From Clostridium magnum DSM 2767 (GTDB lineage: Bacteria; Bacillota; Clostridia; Clostridiales; Clostridiaceae): a stretch of DNA of 64,000 nt. How positions within the stretch are numbered: the stretch's first letter is position 1; each line of letters begins with the position of its first letter. The position numbers and the translations under genes were made by a program. The DNA is taken from contig NZ_LWAE01000001.1 of assembly GCF_001623875.1 (NCBI RefSeq), positions 1,178,001 through 1,242,000 of the forward strand, written 5' to 3'. The notes under the pieces are model-generated. The model was given only the letters and a program-made list of their open reading frames with translations. It had not been told where the DNA came from and did no database searches. Positions 26,805 to 33,865 of this stretch are shown here, in pieces.

Positions 26805-26862
26805 GTAAGTTGAAAGTAGATAGTCGAGAATTGAAAGTTAGACTTAATAAATAGAAGTTGGA
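26805..26862. repeat. Short intergenic repeat-like tract between fliK and flgD
   Basis: AAGTTGAAAGTAGATAGTCGAGAATTGAAAGTTAGACTT resembles one arm of the inverted-repeat inserts at 23457 and 27992 (GAATTNAAAGTTA core). Only one arm is seen, so it may be a remnant. Confidence 0.4.
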
Positions 26863-26872
26863 GGTGAGAAAT

Positions 26873-27574
26873 TTGGCAACAACAGTAAGCAGTACAGATA
26901 CTCAGAGTTTGTTAGAGAAGATTAATCAAGCTAACGCAACTAAGACAAGCCGAGGTACTAGAATAGTAAAGACTGGAGAGGATATGGATAAGAATGCCTT
27001 CCTAAAAATATTATCAGCAGAGCTTTCTAATCAAGATCCTCAAAATGCAAAGGATGGTACCGAATTTGTTGCTCAAATGGCACAGTTTGCAGGCCTTGAA
27101 CAGATGGCAAATCTAAATAGTAGTATTAGGCTAACAGGAGCAAATTCACTTATAGGAAAAGAAGTAACTCTTAGAAAATATGACCAAAGTGGAAACTTAT
27201 ACAGTGGACAAGTAAAAAATGTAGTTAAAAGTGGCGATGAAATAAAAATTAATGTTGCAGTTGGAAAAGAAAAAGATGCAAATGGAAACATAGTAGATAA
27301 GTATGAAGAGTTCAGTCTTAATGATGTAACTCAAATTAAAGAGACCTCTAGTGCACTAAATTCTGCAAGTAATTCTAATAATTTATTAAATGCTGCAGCT
27401 ATAATAGGAAAAACTGTAGAAATAGATGAAAAAGACAGCAATGATAAAAATTACACTGGTGTATTAAAGGGAATATTACGATATACTGAAGGGATAAAAG
27501 TAAATGTTCAAATAGGTGAAGGCCAAACTAAAGAATTCTCATTCGATGAAGTTATAAGGATAACAGAAAGTTAA
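26873..27574 (+). CDS. flgD: Flagellar hook assembly protein FlgD
   Basis: FlgD is the scaffold cap on which hook subunits polymerise. The 233-residue protein has the signature MDKNAFLKILSAELSNQDPQNAKDGTEFVAQMAQFAGLEQMANLNSS (about 38-85). Unlike enteric FlgD it continues with two related small beta modules, IGKEVTLRKYDQSG...EFSLNDVTQIKE (about 95-160) and IGKTVEIDEKDSND...EFSFDEVIRITES (about 180-233). The TTG at 26873 is preceded by TTGGAGGTGAG, whose earlier in-frame TTG is part of the site and not the start. Confidence 0.93.
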   Translation: MATTVSSTDTQSLLEKINQANATKTSRGTRIVKTGEDMDKNAFLKILSAELSNQDPQNAKDGTEFVAQMAQFAGLEQMANLNSSIRLTGANSLIGKEVTLRKYDQSGNLYSGQVKNVVKSGDEIKINVAVGKEKDANGNIVDKYEEFSLNDVTQIKETSSALNSASNSNNLLNAAAIIGKTVEIDEKDSNDKNYTGVLKGILRYTEGIKVNVQIGEGQTKEFSFDEVIRITES

Positions 27575-27594
27575 TCCTAGAAAGAAGTGATTGC

Positions 27595-27984
27595 ATGGGA
27601 TATAGAGTTATTAATGGCAAACTTCATCTAATTGAAGATTTTAAGTCCTATCATAAGACCACAAATACAGAAACTAAAAACATAGAAAATTCTTTTAAGG
27701 ATGTTTTAGGGAAAAAAATTAATAAGCAAGAAAGCTTTGTTATCTCAAATCATGCAGCAGAAAGACTTAGACAAAGGAATATAAGCTTTAATGAAGCTGA
27801 TATGAAAAATATAAATGAAGGAATAAACAAAGCAGAGGAAAAGGGTTGTCAGCAATCTGTAATTCTATATAAAGATACAGCGCTTGTAACTTCAATAAAA
27901 AATAGAACTATAATTACTGCACTAGACAAGGACAATAGTAAGGGAAATGTTTTTACTAATATAGATAGTGTTATTATGTTATAA
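27595..27984 (+). CDS. Flagellar operon protein, TIGR02530 family
   Basis: The 129-residue protein belongs to the small family found between flgD and flgE in Firmicute flagellar operons. Landmarks are a variable N-terminal region, then FVISNHAAERLRQRNISFNEADMKNINEGINKAEEKGCQQSVILYKDTALVTSIKNRTIITALDK, in which the HAxERLxxRNI motif and ALVTSIKNRTIITA are typical. It is probably cytosolic. Its exact role in hook building is not established. It follows flgD by 20 bases with AGAAAGAAGTGAT before the ATG. Confidence 0.88.
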   Translation: MGYRVINGKLHLIEDFKSYHKTTNTETKNIENSFKDVLGKKINKQESFVISNHAAERLRQRNISFNEADMKNINEGINKAEEKGCQQSVILYKDTALVTSIKNRTIITALDKDNSKGNVFTNIDSVIML

Positions 27985-27991
27985 ACAGCAG

Positions 27992-28095
27992 GACTTGTGG
28001 AGTTAAGAGTTTAGAATTTAGAATTGAGCGTTAGTGAAGTTTTTTCTGCGAAAAAACAAAAAAATAAAACTCTTAATTCTTAACTAAATCAGGGG
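27992..28095. repeat. Inverted-repeat insert between the TIGR02530 gene and flgE
   Basis: Left arm GAGTTAAGAGTTTAGAATTTAGAATTGAG and right arm AAACTCTTAATTCTTAACTAAATC are imperfect inverted repeats, with an inner TTTTTTC-TGC-GAAAAAA hairpin near 28040. Motifs match the insert at 23457. The gap then runs to the flgE ribosome site (GGAGG at 28160) with nothing else recognised. Confidence 0.6.
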
Positions 28096-28172
28096 GCTGT
28101 GCTTTGTGGAACGAATGAAACAAAGCTAGATAAAATATATAAATTAAAAAACAAAAATCGGAGGTAAAAATA

Positions 28173-29183
28173 ATGTTACCATCAATGTTTTCAGGAATTA
28201 GTGGATTAAAGGCCAATCAAAAAAAGCTTGATGTAGTTGGAAATAATATCGCAAACTCAAGTACAACAGCATTTAAATCTCAAAGAATAAGATTTCAGGA
28301 TATGGTAAGCCAAAATGTTTCTGAAGCTTTAGGACCAGGACAGAATACTGGTGGTGTTAACGGCAGACAGGTTGGTTTAGGAGTTCAAATAGCAGGAATT
28401 GATACCAATACAGCTGTAGGAAATATGCAGCCTACAAGTAGAAGTTTAGACGCGGCTATAGACGGATCAGGGTATTTTATTGTAGCTAAAGGTAAATTAG
28501 ACACAGATTCGGCTACAACTAGATTAGAGGTAGATGAAACGGAACATACCTTAGTAAGGGGTGCAGTGCTAAGCACATCTTTTACTAGAGATGGTTCTTT
28601 TACATTAGACAGTCAAGGAAATTTATTAACTTCTGATGGTTATAGAGTTTTAGGATACACCGTTGGTAACGCAGCGATAACCTATTCCAGTGACCCAAAT
28701 GTTCAGGGTAGTGTAGCTTTCCAGGATGCTAATAACAGTGATGAATTAATTGCTGATCAGACTGGATTAGTTCCACTTGTTATACCTGATTCTATAGAAG
28801 GAAATAGAGTTCAATCTTTCTCTATAGAAAAGGATGGATTACTAAAGGCTGTGTTAGCTGATGGCTCTGTTGCTGCTTTAGGTCAAGTAGCTATGGCATC
28901 CTTTAAAAATGATGCTGGTCTTAAAAAATTAGGAAAAAACCTATATCAAAACTCAGCAAACTCAGGGGAGCCAGTGTTAAGAAGTGGAATAGGCGCAGAG
29001 ACCGATGTTGACAACAGCAAGGGGTATGGTGATATGCTTCAAGGAATGCTTGAAATGTCAAATGTAGATCTAGCTGAACAGTTTACAGACATGATAATAG
29101 CTAGTAGAGCTTTCCAAGCGAATGGAAAGATAATAAGTACTGGGGACGAAATACTTCAGGATCTTGTTAACTTGAAGAGATAG
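28173..29183 (+). CDS. flgE: Flagellar hook protein FlgE
   Basis: FlgE polymerises into the hook. The 336-residue protein has the rod/hook N-terminal motif MFSGISGLKANQKKLDVVGNNIANSSTTAFKSQRIRFQD, the DGSGYFIV core near 102-110, and the C-terminal MSNVDLAEQFTDMIIASRAFQANGKIISTGDEILQDLVNLKR. Position after flgD and TIGR02530 makes it the hook protein rather than FlgG. At 336 residues it is on the short side for a hook protein, with a small central domain. CGGAGG precedes the ATG. Confidence 0.93.
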   Translation: MLPSMFSGISGLKANQKKLDVVGNNIANSSTTAFKSQRIRFQDMVSQNVSEALGPGQNTGGVNGRQVGLGVQIAGIDTNTAVGNMQPTSRSLDAAIDGSGYFIVAKGKLDTDSATTRLEVDETEHTLVRGAVLSTSFTRDGSFTLDSQGNLLTSDGYRVLGYTVGNAAITYSSDPNVQGSVAFQDANNSDELIADQTGLVPLVIPDSIEGNRVQSFSIEKDGLLKAVLADGSVAALGQVAMASFKNDAGLKKLGKNLYQNSANSGEPVLRSGIGAETDVDNSKGYGDMLQGMLEMSNVDLAEQFTDMIIASRAFQANGKIISTGDEILQDLVNLKR

Positions 29184-29213
29184 TATTCAGCTGATTAAAT
29201 TTTAATTATTACT

Positions 29214-29273
29214 GGTATTCATAGAAGGCTTCTTTCAGTGTTATTAACAGTTTAAGTTGCTTCTATGGATGCC
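29214..29273. repeat. Hairpin after flgE, related in sequence to the 39457 element
   Basis: GGTATTCATAGAAG (29214-29227) pairs with CTTCTATGGATGCC (29260-29273), 14 bp with two G-T pairs and a 32-nt loop. The loop run TTAACAGTTTAAGTT resembles GTTAACAATTTAAAGTT in the hairpin at 39457-39691. No T tract follows, so transcription probably continues. Confidence 0.55.
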
Positions 29274-29323
29274 TATAACTAAGTCAGAGTCTAAAAAATA
29301 ATAAGTGAAAATAGGAGATAATT

Positions 29324-29512
29324 ATGATTAAACTTGTTGGATTAGATAGTAAAGAGTATATTCTTAATGCAGATCATATTGAGAAGGTAGAAGAAATTCC
29401 TGAAAGCGTGATTACACTTACTAATGGTAAAAAATATCTTGTGAAAGAATCCAATGATGAAATAGTTAAAAAAGTAATAGAGTATAAGCGAAAGATTTAT
29501 GCTGGCCCATAA
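29324..29512 (+). CDS. flbD: Flagellar FlbD/SwrD-family protein
   Basis: The 62-residue protein belongs to the FlbD family (SwrD in Bacillus), which in Bacillus raises flagellar motor power through the stator. Landmarks are IKLVGLDSKEYILNADHIEKVEEIPESVITLTNGKKYLVKES, with the IEKVEEIPDTxITLxNGKKYLVxES pattern. It normally sits directly before motA and motB; here a gene-free 357-base gap and fliL follow instead. AATAGGAG precedes the ATG. Confidence 0.9.
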   Translation: MIKLVGLDSKEYILNADHIEKVEEIPESVITLTNGKKYLVKESNDEIVKKVIEYKRKIYAGP

Positions 29513-29869
29513 GATATTATTGTTATGGGTTTGAGGTGTGCAATTACTCTCAAAAATCAGTGCATCATGGCAATAAAGTCTACTAATAATGGGATATATA
29601 AGTGTAAATTTCTTCTGCTGAAACAATGTAGAAATTTTATTGTATGTAATTAACTTGAAAGATTATTTGTGTTATGATGACCAGTAAATTGCACCTATGA
29701 AGGCAGTAGAGAATTAGTTATAATAATTCTACAGAACAGCAATTATAAGACTTGTTAATAGATTTTAAAGGAACGTTAAATTAACCTTATGGTAATATGC
29801 TTCATATTTTATATGGAATGCAGCTTAGAACTAGTTTAAAGTATGGTATATGAAAAGGAGATTAGTGGC
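29513..29869. other. Gene-free gap where motA-motB usually lie
   Basis: The 357 bases between flbD and fliL contain stop codons in all frames except a minus-strand open stretch (29342-29626) that overlaps flbD and has no ribosome site. No piece of MotA or MotB sequence is recognisable, and no clear terminator or sigma-28 promoter was seen. Confidence 0.6.
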
Positions 29870-30403
29870 ATGGAGAATAAAAAGGAGAAAAAAGGCGGCG
29901 GCAAGTTAAAAATAATTATAATAGCAGTTGTTACTATTCTTGTAGTTGGTGCAGGTGGATATTTTGGCTATACTATGTTTTTAAAAGACAAAGGATCAAC
30001 AGCTAAAACTGCGGCACATACGACTCAACAGGTTGTAATACAGCAGGGTCAGCAGCAAGCAGGGGCAACTGGGCAGCAGGTATCTTTTGTGCAGCCAGTA
30101 ATTTCAGCCAAGACTTTTGGCCTTGATGAGTTTTTAATAAACCTAGCAGATGAAGATGGCAAAAGATATTTAAAGGTAAAAATCTTTCTAGGATATGATG
30201 AAAAAAAATTAGCTACAGAATTAGAAGAGAAAAAACCAATACTAAGAGATGCTATAATAAGCGTTATAAGAACTAAGAAGGCAGCTGATATAACTCCTAA
30301 AGGAGTAGAGACTATTAAAATTGAAATTATTCAAAGAATAAATCCACTACTTGAAAAAGGACAATTAAATAACGTTTATATAAATGATATTTTAGTGCAG
30401 TAA
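29870..30403 (+). CDS. fliL: Flagellar basal-body-associated protein FliL
   Basis: FliL is a single-pass membrane protein next to the stator. The 177-residue protein has a Lys-rich cytosolic start (KKEKKGGGKLK), a membrane span (about 16-38), a Gln/Ala-rich linker (VVIQQGQQQAGATGQQ) and the FliL domain (about 80-177: FGLDEFLINLADEDGKRYLKVKIFLGYD, ending NNVYINDILVQ). The ATG at 29870 follows AAAAGGAG by nine bases; an earlier in-frame ATG at 29843 is upstream of that site. Confidence 0.9.
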   Translation: MENKKEKKGGGKLKIIIIAVVTILVVGAGGYFGYTMFLKDKGSTAKTAAHTTQQVVIQQGQQQAGATGQQVSFVQPVISAKTFGLDEFLINLADEDGKRYLKVKIFLGYDEKKLATELEEKKPILRDAIISVIRTKKAADITPKGVETIKIEIIQRINPLLEKGQLNNVYINDILVQ

Positions 30404-30431
30404 AATTCTAAAATATGAATGGAGGTATTAA

Positions 30432-30833
30432 ATGGATTTACAATTTTTATGGATGCTTTTTAAAATAATAATATTTTTACCTTTTATACTTCTGCTCATA
30501 TATATATCTATAAAGTACGGTGGAAACAAACTTCAAGACATTCAAAATGGAAGATATATAAAAATTCTTGAGAGAGCTGCTATTTCAAAGGAGAATGCTC
30601 TTTTAGTAGTCAAGATAGGTGAAAAAGGATATGTTATGTCTTCTGTTACTGGTAAGCTTGAAATAGTTTCTGAATTAGAGAAGGAAGAAATCTCAAAAAT
30701 AGAGTCAGCAAGAGTTATTCCACAGTATGAGAGTTTGAAAGATTTTTATGAAAAATCAGGATTTAAAAATTTTTGTGATAAAACTAATTTAACCACTGTA
30801 TATGAAAAACTAAAGATTAAAAAAGGAAGGTAG
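30432..30833 (+). CDS. fliO: Flagellar biosynthetic protein FliO/FliZ
   Basis: FliO helps assemble the FliP export gate. The 133-residue protein has an N-terminal membrane span (about 7-27) and a small cytosolic domain with [42 protein letters not shown], matching the FliO pattern ILERxxLxxxxxLxVVxVGxxxxLxG. It is placed directly before fliP with a two-base gap. ATGGAGG precedes the ATG. In clostridia the gene is often named fliZ. Confidence 0.88.
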   Translation: MDLQFLWMLFKIIIFLPFILLLIYISIKYGGNKLQDIQNGRYIKILERAAISKENALLVVKIGEKGYVMSSVTGKLEIVSELEKEEISKIESARVIPQYESLKDFYEKSGFKNFCDKTNLTTVYEKLKIKKGR

Positions 30834-30835
30834 AG

Positions 30836-31612
30836 ATGGATAAAAAAAATAGCAAAATTATTGTAACTGCGTTAGCTTTAATGTTTGTATCTATAATATT
30901 TGTTACTACTAAGGTTCATGCGGCACCAGAGACTTTGCCTATACCTAAGATTAACATTTCCGTAGATAATGCAAACACTCCACAGCAATATGTAGGAAAC
31001 TTAAAGCTACTAGTAATGCTTACAATTTTAACGTTGTTACCTTCTTTTATTATGATGATGACAAGCTTTGTAAGAATTATAGTAGTTTTTGGTTTCTTAA
31101 GGACTGCACTAGGAACACAGCAGTCACCACCAAATCAGGTTTTAATTGGACTAGCCTTGTTTTTAACTATATTTATTATGCAGCCAGTTTATAGTCAGGT
31201 GAATACTAATGCTATACAGCCTTTTATGGAGAATAGGATAACTCAGGATCAGGCAATTGAACAAGGGGCAAAGCCACTAAGGGATTTTATGCTTAAGCAG
31301 ACAAGAAAAAAGGATTTTGACTTATTTATAAATGTTGCAAAGCTAGACTATAAGGCAACTAAGGATAATGCTCCATTACATGTAGTAGTGCCAGCATATA
31401 TGATAAGTGAGTTAAAAACATCCTTTCAAATAGGATTCTTAATATATATTCCATTTATGATAATAGATCTAGTGGTAGGAAGCGTGCTTATGTCAATGGG
31501 TATGATGATGCTACCACCGGTAATGATATCTCTGCCCTTTAAGTTATTGTTGTTTGTAATGGTAGATGGTTGGTATTTGTTAGTGAAGTCTTTAATTATG
31601 AGTTTCACATGA
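30836..31612 (+). CDS. fliP: Flagellar export gate protein FliP
   Basis: FliP forms the core pore of the export gate with FliQ and FliR. The 258-residue protein begins with a cleavable-type signal (about 1-28, ending VHA-A) and four membrane segments, with PSFIMMMTSFVRIIVVFGFLRTALGTQQSPPNQVLIGLALFLT and VVVPAYMISELKTSFQIGFLIYIPFMIIDLVVGSVLMSMGMMMLPPVMISLPFKLLLFVMVDGWYLL, both hallmarks of FliP. GGAAGG before the ATG overlaps the end of fliO. Confidence 0.97.
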   Translation: MDKKNSKIIVTALALMFVSIIFVTTKVHAAPETLPIPKINISVDNANTPQQYVGNLKLLVMLTILTLLPSFIMMMTSFVRIIVVFGFLRTALGTQQSPPNQVLIGLALFLTIFIMQPVYSQVNTNAIQPFMENRITQDQAIEQGAKPLRDFMLKQTRKKDFDLFINVAKLDYKATKDNAPLHVVVPAYMISELKTSFQIGFLIYIPFMIIDLVVGSVLMSMGMMMLPPVMISLPFKLLLFVMVDGWYLLVKSLIMSFT

Positions 31613-31625
31613 TGAGGTGAGTTAA

Positions 31626-31895
31626 ATGAGCGAAAATTTAGTTATAGGAATTATAAGAGATGCACTTCAGACTGGAATCCTAGTATCAGCGCCACTACTA
31701 GGGGTATCCCTAGTAGTAGGATTAATCATCAGTGTGTTTCAGGCTACAACACAAATACAGGAGCAGACATTAACCTTCGTGCCAAAGCTTATAGCAGCAG
31801 CCGTTATTGGGCTCTTAACAGGGACCTGGATGCTCCACCAGCTTGTAAGCTTTACTGAAAGGATATTTACTTATATAGCGCACATTACGCAGTAA
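31626..31895 (+). CDS. fliQ: Flagellar export gate protein FliQ
   Basis: FliQ is a small two-span protein of the export gate. The 89-residue protein has APLLGVSLVVGLIISVFQATTQIQEQTLTFVPKLIAAAVIGLLTGTWML, where QATTQIQEQTLTFVPK is diagnostic. TGAGGTGAG precedes the ATG. It follows fliP by 13 bases; an inverted-repeat insert separates it from fliR. Confidence 0.96.
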   Translation: MSENLVIGIIRDALQTGILVSAPLLGVSLVVGLIISVFQATTQIQEQTLTFVPKLIAAAVIGLLTGTWMLHQLVSFTERIFTYIAHITQ

Positions 31896-31907
31896 AATCC
31901 AGGTTGA

Positions 31908-32003
31908 CGATTGAGAAATTGACAATTGACAATTTAGGATGCTTTTTTATATAACAAAAGGAGTTTGTTGTAATTGTCTATTGTCAAAAATCTATTGTTA
32001 ATG
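31908..32003. repeat. Inverted-repeat insert between fliQ and fliR-flhB
   Basis: ATTGACAATTGACAATT on the left pairs with AATTGTCTATTGTCAAAAAT on the right with few mismatches, giving arms of nearly 30 bases around an AT-rich centre. The right end abuts the ribosome site (GTGGGGTG) of the next gene. Confidence 0.65.
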
Positions 32004-32017
32004 TGGGGTGATAAATA

Positions 32018-33844
32018 TTGATTGACACTTTATACTTTACAGCATTAATTTTAATTACAATTAGAATGTTTTGTTTTTTTCTAGTAGTTCCCGTATTTTT
32101 CCCAAACGGGACTCCAAACACCGTTAAAACCGGTTTAACTTTAGTTATGGCTTATATATTAGTACCTGGAATAGATTATTCAGGTATTAATACCATAAAT
32201 AATAATATGTCTTTTATAATCAACTGTATGAATGAAGCAGTGGCAGGGCTTACCTTAGGATTTATAGTAAATTTATGTTTTATGTCAGTGAGAGTAGCTG
32301 GAAATCTTATGGATTTTCAAATGGGATTTTCAATGATGACAATGTTTGATCCAAATTCAAGCAGTAATACTACTTTAATGGAACGATTATTATATTGGTT
32401 TAGTATGGTAGTGTTTTTTATTGTAGATGGACATCATATGCTGATAAAGGCATTGATGGAAAGCTTTAGTGTAATAAAACTTGGAAACTTTTTTTTATCC
32501 CAAGATTCAATAAATGTAATTATAAGAGTTTTTATTGAATACTTTGGCATAGGGTTGAAAATAGCAATACCTATCGTATTGATAATTTTTATAACAGATT
32601 TAACTTTGGGACTTATTGGAAGAACAGTTCCTAATTTAAACTTAATGATACTTAGTCTTCCCATAAAAATACTTGTAGGACTTGCAGCCTTCTCTTTTGC
32701 ACTTCCTATATTTTTAAGAGTTATAGAAAATTCTTTCTATGGCATACCAGATGCTATAAAAGGTTTTTACAAAACTATACCTTTACTTGTAATATTTGCC
32801 TCTGACGATAAAACTGAAGAAGCTACTCCTAAAAAGAAGAGTGATGCAAGGAAAAAAGGTCAGATACCTAAAAGTAAGGATGTAGCCTTAGCACTAACAC
32901 TATTATCATCGACTATTGTTCTAGCATCTTTAGGGGGATTTGTTGGAAACGAACTAAAAACTACAATGATCACATTTTTAAATAATTATTTGACTATGGC
33001 ATTAGATTATGATAGTGTGCAGAAGATTTCAGTTATAGTTATATGGAGACTGGCAGTAATCTTCTTGCCGATAGTGGTTCCAATAATGCTTATGGGAGTA
33101 CTTGCAAACTTTTTGCAGACTGGTGCACTTATCACTGGAGAACCATTAAAGCCAGATTTAAAAAAGCTTAATCCTATAAGTGGATTGAAAAGAATGTTTT
33201 CTATGAGGTCCTTAGTGCAGCTTGTAAAAGATTCAGCAATAGTATCCATAGTTGGTTTTATAGGGTACAAGTTTATTAAAGATAATTATACCTATATACT
33301 TACACTAGGAGATTTAAATGCTGCAGGAGTAATAGCAGCTGTTGGAAAACTTACAGTAAGTATATTTTTTAAAATAACCATCGTAATGGTGGTAATAGCA
33401 TTAGCTGATTATATTTATCAAAGATATCAATTTAACAAGGATTTGAGAATGACCAAGCAGGAAATAAAGGAAGAATATAAACAAAGCGAAGGGGATCCTC
33501 AAATTAAAGGTAAGATAAAGCAGAAGCAAAGAGAAATGGCTATGAGAAGAATGATGCAGGAGGTTCCTAAGGCAACTGTTGTTGTAACAAACCCAACACA
33601 TATTTCAGTAGCGCTTAGGTATGAAGAAGGACAAAATGCTCCAATGGTTGTAGCAAAGGGTGCAGATAGTGTTGCTCTAAAGATTAAGGAACTTGCAAAG
33701 GAAAATGATGTACCTATTATTGAAAATAAGCCACTTGCACGACTTATGTATAAGGAGCTAGAAATAGATCAGGAAGTTCCAGTTGAAATGTATCAAGCAG
33801 TAGCAGAGATACTTGCATTAGTTTATAAGCTTAAGAAAAAGTAG
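32018..33844 (+). CDS. fliR-flhB: Fused flagellar export proteins FliR and FlhB
   Basis: One 608-residue frame joins FliR (about 1-258, six membrane segments, with MRVAGNLMDFQMGFSMMTMFDP and GRTVPNLNLMILSLPIKI) to FlhB (about 262-608). The joint is near FYKTIPLLVIFASDDKTEEATPKKKSDARKKGQIPKSKD, where the second half is the normal FlhB start. The FlhB self-cleavage motif NPTH is at 525-528 in VVVTNPTHISVALRY. FliR completes the gate and FlhB governs substrate switching. Such fusions are known in Clostridium. It starts at TTG after GGGGTG. Confidence 0.95.
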   Translation: MIDTLYFTALILITIRMFCFFLVVPVFFPNGTPNTVKTGLTLVMAYILVPGIDYSGINTINNNMSFIINCMNEAVAGLTLGFIVNLCFMSVRVAGNLMDFQMGFSMMTMFDPNSSSNTTLMERLLYWFSMVVFFIVDGHHMLIKALMESFSVIKLGNFFLSQDSINVIIRVFIEYFGIGLKIAIPIVLIIFITDLTLGLIGRTVPNLNLMILSLPIKILVGLAAFSFALPIFLRVIENSFYGIPDAIKGFYKTIPLLVIFASDDKTEEATPKKKSDARKKGQIPKSKDVALALTLLSSTIVLASLGGFVGNELKTTMITFLNNYLTMALDYDSVQKISVIVIWRLAVIFLPIVVPIMLMGVLANFLQTGALITGEPLKPDLKKLNPISGLKRMFSMRSLVQLVKDSAIVSIVGFIGYKFIKDNYTYILTLGDLNAAGVIAAVGKLTVSIFFKITIVMVVIALADYIYQRYQFNKDLRMTKQEIKEEYKQSEGDPQIKGKIKQKQREMAMRRMMQEVPKATVVVTNPTHISVALRYEEGQNAPMVVAKGADSVALKIKELAKENDVPIIENKPLARLMYKELEIDQEVPVEMYQAVAEILALVYKLKKK

Positions 33845-33865
33845 TAACAAAAACGGGGTGATATC

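Noticed and set aside
29342..29626. Minus-strand frame of 94 codons over flbD and the following gap
   Set aside because: Antisense to a clear flbD gene, no ribosome site, no family resemblance.
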